A stretch of 64,000 bases of DNA from NCBI GenBank assembly GCA_026874595.1, contig CM049313.1, positions 21,531,508 to 21,595,507 of the forward strand, written 5' to 3'. A program made the position numbers and the translations under genes. The DNA is from Sipunculus nudus. Lineage: Eukaryota > Annelida > Sipuncula > Golfingiida > Sipunculidae. Positions 59,528-64,000 of the stretch are shown here, one piece after another; position 1 is the stretch's first letter, and each line of letters opens with the position of its first letter. The notes beneath the pieces were generated by a model. It was not told the DNA's origin, searched no databases, and saw only the letters and a list, made by a program, of their open reading frames with translations.

Positions 59528-60422
59528 TATCCGCCAAAACAGAGTTTTGCGGATATTATGTTTTCAGCCCGCCGCCGCCGTCGCCGCCGCGGCCGCGTAG
59601 GTGTCCGGAGAACTCCTCTGTAACCGCTGGGCGGAATTTTACGAAACCCGGGATAATGTTCGGGTCACATGTGAACCGCTGCGCCCCGATTTTGTTTTGA
59701 CCTCTGACCTTTCCTCTGCGCTCTGTGTCCGTTTGTGCGTCTGTTTCCACACATAAACCCACATATCTCGGGAACCGTTTGACCGATCAGGAATTTTTTT
59801 TGCACAAATGTAGCCCTTGGAGAGCTTTATAACATACACAAAAAATGGTGGCGCCACCTGCAGCCATTTTTGCACAGCTCCTGTCTTTTTGTCTGCCATG
59901 GGATAAAATCACTCATATCTCGGCAGTGGTTTGACATATCTGCCTAGAATTTTGCAGGTTTATACATCCCCGACAGCTCTCTTGATTTTATGACAGGTGG
60001 CGCCACCTGCATTCTAGTTTATGCAGCAGACATCCAAGCTCATATCTTGGGAACCGTTTAAACGATTGGGCCAAAGTTTTGCCACATAGCTCTTTATCAT
60101 ACGCAAAACTGGTGGCGTCACCTGCAACCATTTTTGCTCAGCATCCATCTGTTTGTCTGCCACGGGCTAAATTCACTCATATACATGTAGTGGTTTGACT
60201 TATCTGCCTTAAATTTTGCATATGTATACAACTTGGACGGCTTTCTGGATTTTGTGGTGGGGGGGGGGGGGACCTACAAACACAATTTGGCTGCAGACAT
60301 CCATGCTAATATGCAACACTTCACTCTATTTCCCCTTGCCACTACATCCATGCCTCAGTTCACCCGTTCCACTCTGATTTAGGCGGATACACGTAGTCGC
60401 TTGTCGACTACCCGTATTCTAG
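59528..60422 (+). mobile_element. Helentron-like element, family B copy 1 (complete)
   Basis: The 5' hairpin has arms TATCCGC-c-AAAAC (59528-59540) and GTTTT-GCGGATA (59544-59555) around AGA: 12 pairs with one bulged C. The 3' end has GGCGGATA (60382-60389, inverse of the first eight bases), then the perfect hairpin GTAGTCG-CTTGT-CGACTAC (60393-60411), seven bases, then CTAG (60419-60422) followed by TT. Inside are a CCG-rich block, a GTCCGTTTGTGCGTCTG block and several segments with CATATCTCGG and GGTGGCGCCACCTGCA. Same plan as family A with unrelated terminal bases. It abuts the DIRS element region. Confidence 0.75.
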
Positions 60423-60685
60423 TTGATTCTACCTACTCAGCAGCATTCTGAGATCAACCGAGATCGCGCATGCGTATCGGAGCATCATTCACGAGTTGCT
60501 TATATGGAAGCATCAGTCACTTTTTTCTACCTCTGTGAACATCGACGATCATCGACGTCATTTAAAAGTTATATCGCTCCTATTTACATCTACGCGACAC
60601 CGGCGTTCTCATATAAGCCGTGGAAGAATTATTTTGCACGGGAAGTTACCTTTAGAGAAGTTATAAACTTTTAAGGTTCCCGAGC

Positions 60686-61369
60686 ATGGAACCTGCAGTC
60701 AACTGCCTCAGTGCTGTCATGGCCGACGAGAAACTTTGTGCGGAACCTGACGCACGAGCCAGCGTAGAGCTTGCAAAGCCTACATACCTGGCCCAAGTCT
60801 TTGACATAGTCAGAGACATGAAGGTATTACGAAAAGAGGCTCATTCCGCCAGCGGGAAATCCGCACATACGGCGGCGGAACATCACGTATCGGGGAAACA
60901 CGGGGTGAGCCGCTCCGCAAGCAGGCCTATATTTGACCCAGACGGGCGAGCTGGGAAATCCAGCCAAGATGGGGGCAAAGATAACACCCTCAGGGAGATC
61001 AAGGAGCAACTGAAAACGCTCACAGATGCGATGCTGCATATGACACCAATTGTTACCGAACTTGAAGCGGCATATGATGCAGGGGTTGAGGATTATGCGG
61101 ACGCGGCACCCTCCACATACGGTAATCATGAGCTCTCGGAGGGGGAACTTAGTGATGGTGCTGACCATACGACTGGCAAGCACAAAAACCCATCGGAACC
61201 CTCGCAGGACGATGACCTAGTTGTAGGCGTCAGTCATAACCAAAACAAGGGCGCAGGTTCTGGTGACGTAGACACCACAGGCCACAAGCAACATGGCGGC
61301 GCCCAGGCAGGAACCAGCCAACATGGCGGCACCCTCAGCCGCCTCACTGCAATCGGCTCCTGCAATTGA
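60686..61369 (+). CDS. DIRS element ORF1, N-terminal gag-like protein
   Basis: 227 codons from an ATG in MEPAVNCLSAVMADEKLC. It is hydrophilic and charged with His/Ser/Gly-rich low-complexity parts, and no catalytic motif is visible. It overlaps the next ORF (61293-62072) by 77 bases in another frame. Either two gag-region proteins are made, a ribosomal frameshift joins them, or one frameshift mutation split a single gag. Position and composition fit the structural protein of DIRS elements, which would package element RNA. Confidence 0.6.
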   Translation: MEPAVNCLSAVMADEKLCAEPDARASVELAKPTYLAQVFDIVRDMKVLRKEAHSASGKSAHTAAEHHVSGKHGVSRSASRPIFDPDGRAGKSSQDGGKDNTLREIKEQLKTLTDAMLHMTPIVTELEAAYDAGVEDYADAAPSTYGNHELSEGELSDGADHTTGKHKNPSEPSQDDDLVVGVSHNQNKGAGSGDVDTTGHKQHGGAQAGTSQHGGTLSRLTAIGSCN

Positions 61370-62072
61370 CGGGGACTTAGCAGACACCATCACTGATATT
61401 CTGCAGAGTGGGATGAACAAAGAGGAAAAGGAAATTACGACCAACAACTGTTTGACCCCCCAAAACTGCCCTCGGCTCGACATAGTGAAAGTGAATGCGG
61501 AAATCTTCGGCAACGCCGGGAAGGAGGTAAGAACAGAAGATGTATTGCTTCAAAAAGTCCAAAAACCTCTAATTAAGGGGCTTACTAAGCTAGTCAGCCT
61601 TATGGACGCTTTCATTTCGGCGGAAAAGGGAGAAGCCGGTCCCTCGCCAGATACAGTAAAACAGTCGATCTCTGAAGCCTTAGCGCTTCTGGCTGACAGC
61701 TCTCACGAACTTGATACACGGAGAAGGGCCCTATTCAAATCCGCTATAAACCCCGAATTCAAACAGCTGTGCAAGGATGACACCCCAGTGACCACCCTCC
61801 TGTTCGGCGAGGAACTGGGAAAACATATCACTGAGATAAAGGAAACAAACAAACTGATATCAAACGTGAACAAGAATAACAGTGCCAGTGGAACACCCAG
61901 AGGGTTCAAAAGGAAGTTTCCTTTTTTAGGCAGAAAACTCAACATGTCAGGCCGCCATAATTATCACCAACAAGCCAAACAGGCAAGAGGGCCAGGCGAA
62001 AGCCAGAGGCAGAGGGGCGGAATATCCTACAGGCCAAGAGGCAGGGGAAACTACAGACGCAGCCCATATTGA
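61293..62072 (+). CDS. DIRS element gag-like protein, conserved part
   Basis: 259 codons. Motifs found in DIRS gag proteins are present: NCPRLDIVKVNAEIF, then a leucine-rich segment SEALALLADSSHELDTRRR, then PEFKQLC and TTLLFGEELGKHITEIKE. The C-terminus is rich in Arg, Gly and Gln (RPRGRGNYRRSPY), suited to nucleic-acid binding. The ATG at 61293 may not be the true start, since the ORF upstream overlaps in another frame. It ends at a TGA that overlaps the start of the RT frame. Confidence 0.75.
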   Translation: MAAPRQEPANMAAPSAASLQSAPAIDGDLADTITDILQSGMNKEEKEITTNNCLTPQNCPRLDIVKVNAEIFGNAGKEVRTEDVLLQKVQKPLIKGLTKLVSLMDAFISAEKGEAGPSPDTVKQSISEALALLADSSHELDTRRRALFKSAINPEFKQLCKDDTPVTTLLFGEELGKHITEIKETNKLISNVNKNNSASGTPRGFKRKFPFLGRKLNMSGRHNYHQQAKQARGPGESQRQRGGISYRPRGRGNYRRSPY

Positions 62073-63103
62073 CAAAGGTGAGAAATTCACTTTCCTCCGC
62101 TAGCAATGCTGCTAACAGTGGACCTTTCCAAGCAGGAAATATAAGGAATCATTACCATGATTGGATAAAAATAACATCTGACCCAGCCATTCTAAATTTA
62201 GTTCTTGGTTGTGAAATAGAATTCATACAAAAGCCAGTACAATTAAAACCTACAAATTGCAATTTCAGCATTGCTGAATCTACAGCTTTGCGACAAGAAA
62301 TTTTGAAGCTTTTGGAGAAAAAGGTGATAGAAATTAGTAACTTTGAAGCCGGCCAATTTGTCTCCCCGATATTTCTCAGACCCACAAAAGATGGGTCTGA
62401 TCGCATGATCCTAAACTTGAAGAAATTGAATAAAACTGTAAAATACAGACACTTCAAAATAGAAAATATTCAAACCTGCATTCAACTGGTAACACCTGGA
62501 TGTTACATGGCCTCGATTGACCTCTCTGATGCCTACTACACAGTACCAGTAGATGAACATTATAGGAAATTCATGAAATTCTGTTTTGATGACACCCCGT
62601 ATCACTTTACTTGTCTGGCCAATGGACTAACCTCGGCACCACTTCAGTTCACTAAACTGCTAAAACCAGTCATGGCTTCATTGAGGAAACAAGGCATTAT
62701 TGCCAGTAGCTATTTGGACGACATCTTTTTCATGGCTGACACATACGAAAATTGTGATAAAAATGTGTCCTCTGCTATGGATTTGCTGAACAAATTAGGA
62801 TTTTATATCAACATGAAGAAATCTGTGCTAAAACCTTCTCAGGTACTAGAACACCTTGGGTTCACTATTGACTCAAGAGACATGTCGGTGTCCTTAAATG
62901 AGGACAAGATCAACAAAATTAGCCAATTAAGCCAAGTTCTCCTTAGCTCAAATTTGGTAAGAAGCCGCACAGTTGCTAAAGTGGTTGGCACTCTGGTCTC
63001 TTGCGCACCAGGTGTGAAACATGCGGCTCTGTTCTACAGGCAACTAGACATTGAAAAAGGTATAGCCTTAAGCAAAATCAGGGCAACTTCAATGCTAACA
63101 TGA
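62069..63103 (+). CDS. DIRS-type reverse transcriptase
   Basis: Copies element RNA into DNA. The open frame begins at the gag stop, with no ATG at the boundary, so it may be reached by frameshifting or by a downstream start. Motifs in order: QFVSPIFLRPTKDGSDRMIL, then the palm motif CYMASIDLSDAYYTVPV, then FTCLANGLTSAPLQFTKL, then the catalytic YLDD in ASSYLDDIFFMA, then LGFYINMKKSVLKPSQ with EHLGFTIDS. The Asp triad is intact. The frame stops at 63101-63103, where a one-base loss around 63080-63085 shifts the RNase H part into the next frame. Confidence 0.85.
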   Translation: MTKVRNSLSSASNAANSGPFQAGNIRNHYHDWIKITSDPAILNLVLGCEIEFIQKPVQLKPTNCNFSIAESTALRQEILKLLEKKVIEISNFEAGQFVSPIFLRPTKDGSDRMILNLKKLNKTVKYRHFKIENIQTCIQLVTPGCYMASIDLSDAYYTVPVDEHYRKFMKFCFDDTPYHFTCLANGLTSAPLQFTKLLKPVMASLRKQGIIASSYLDDIFFMADTYENCDKNVSSAMDLLNKLGFYINMKKSVLKPSQVLEHLGFTIDSRDMSVSLNEDKINKISQLSQVLLSSNLVRSRTVAKVVGTLVSCAPGVKHAALFYRQLDIEKGIALSKIRATSMLT

Positions 63104-63348
63104 GTATATCAGACAGTGCAAAATCTGATTTAAAATGGTGGACAGGTAATGTCAGAGCAGACAAGCGACCAATATCCATTAGTAACCCCACTGTTACACT
63201 ACAAACAGATGCATCAAATGCAGGTTGGGGTGCTACACGCCCAAACAGAATGACCACTGGAGGTCGTTGGACAGGAATGGACACTTTTGCCCACATAAAT
63301 TACTTGGAATTAAAAGCTGCCTTTTTTGGGCCTGAATGCTTTGTGTAA
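63100..63348 (+). pseudogene. DIRS RNase H domain, first part
   Basis: Continues the polyprotein in another frame: KSDLKWW, then the first RNase H acidic site in LQTDASNAGWGATRP, then GRWTG and HINYLELKAAFF with its Glu. It breaks at an extra T in the T-run 63322-63327, after which the domain goes on in the original RT frame. Called pseudogene because the protein is cut on both sides by single-base indels. Confidence 0.8.
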
Positions 63349-64000
63349 AGACATTAATGACACTCATGTTTTGATTCAACTAGACAATGCCACAGCGGTG
63401 GCGTATATCAATAACATGGGGGGAACAAGATCTGTTCTTTGTAATAATGTTGCCAGGGATATCTGGTCTTGGTGCCGCAATAAAAACATTTGGCTAACCG
63501 CCACACATATTCCGGGCTCAGAAAACATTGAAGCTGACTTAGCGAGTAGGAAATTTGATGATAGGTCTGAATGGAAGCTCGATGCTAACATTTTCAATAT
63601 GATATCAGATTTGTGGGGGGTTCCAGACATTGACATGTTCGCTTCCCATATAAACTTTCAGTGCAAACCCTTTGTCTCATGGAGAGCAGACCCTGAAGCA
63701 TGGGCTGTTGATGCATTCACACTTAATTGGCATGATCAGTTTCTATGGATTTTCCCTCCTTTTAGCCTGCTGACTCGCATCCTGCAGAAAATCAGAGAAG
63801 ACAACACCAGAGCTATAGTAGTAGTGCCGATCTGGCCAACCCAACCCTGGTGGCCACAGCAGCACCAGCTTCTGATCTGCCCACCACTGGAACTCCCGAA
63901 CAGAAAAACTCTTCTGACTCTGCCACACAGTCCAGACCAAATTCATCGCCTGTGGCCAAAAATGCGCTTGATGGCTTGCCACTTATCCGGGAAAAACTGC
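63329..64000 (+). pseudogene. DIRS RNase H C-terminus and following conserved domain, open to window end
   Basis: Open without stops from 63329 to the last base. It holds the remaining RNase H sites (QLDNATAVAYINNMGG; THIPGSENIEADLASRK). Then comes the DIRS-typical segment: WGVPDIDMFASHIN, SWRADPEAWAVDAFTLNW, IFPPFSLLTRILQKI and PIWPTQPWWPQ. The role of this last segment is not settled to my knowledge. The recombinase ORF would follow to the right. Confidence 0.8.

Larger units (their letters stand above)
60423..64000 (+). mobile_element. DIRS-type retrotransposon, right end outside the window
   Basis: Ordered gag-like ORFs, reverse transcriptase and RNase H, followed by the conserved DIRS segment with DMFASHIN and DAFTLNW. 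A tyrosine recombinase would be expected further right but lies outside the window. The left limit is uncertain; 60423 is simply where the preceding element ends, and I did not identify a terminal repeat. Base composition is clearly less AT-rich than the surroundings. Two single-base frameshifts in the pol region suggest this copy is inactive but fairly young. Confidence 0.85.

Overview
This is an AT-rich eukaryotic (animal) genomic window made mostly of introns, intergenic DNA and repeats. The organism is probably a mollusc, most likely a bivalve. That is an inference from the combination of secreted C1q-domain genes, pearl/Helentron-like non-autonomous elements with short tandem cores, a DIRS-type retrotransposon and L1/Tx1- and CR1-type LINE remnants. 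Nothing prokaryotic was seen: no operons, no CRISPR, no rRNA.

Host genes. The best gene is a compact three-exon secreted C1q-domain gene on the minus strand: signal peptide exon 11355-11435, 28-nt mini-exon 9997-10024, C1q exon 9446-9834 and a poly(A) signal at 9381-9386. The exon phases fit exactly and predict 165 residues. A second C1q terminal exon is at 38597-38913 (minus). Possible upstream pieces lie at 40326-40406 and 42950-43032; the latter is a clean signal-peptide exon with a GTGAGT donor. In both C1q genes a long (TA)n tract lies at the 3' splice site of the C1q exon. A phase-consistent set of three exons at 32170-32606 (minus) may be the 3' end of an unrecognised cysteine-containing gene.

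Mobile DNA. At 688-1010 there is a CR1-type LINE remnant. Three families of Helentron-like elements (A: 1146-2855 and 50367-51166; B: 59528-60422 and about 51800-52425; C: 1797-2469, 29570-30130 and 30168-31537) share one layout: a 5' hairpin just after a T, a pyrimidine-rich GTCC/GTCT block, internal GGTGGCGCCACC palindromes, a 3' palindrome and a CTAG end followed by T. One C element sits inside a 180-bp tandem unit of an A element, so neighbouring units show the target before insertion. Two foldback elements have terminal arms built of short palindromes or tandem repeats (4707-6555; 30275-30940). The first interrupts one copy of a local duplication whose other copy (7561-8240) keeps the empty site. 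Other elements are two solo LTRs flanked by ATAT (10146-10943; 54836-55677), a tRNA-derived SINE (about 25790-26075), a TTAA-flanked MITE (26381-27103), a 5'-truncated L1/Tx1 LINE with a 15-bp target duplication (46211-49391), and a DIRS-type element with gag, RT and RNase H that runs off the right edge (60423-64000).

Large-scale structure. A diverged direct duplication of roughly 5.5 kb (11735-17370 and 19318-24745) surrounds a tandem array of about 148-bp units (17830-18670), which itself sits between two direct repeats. Minisatellites occur at 28200-28625 (30 bp) and 40684-41460 (45 bp). Long (TA)n tracts and poly-G/poly-C runs are scattered throughout. Large stretches (for example 32607-37925, 41461-42949, 52431-54835, 57116-59527) show no feature I can support.
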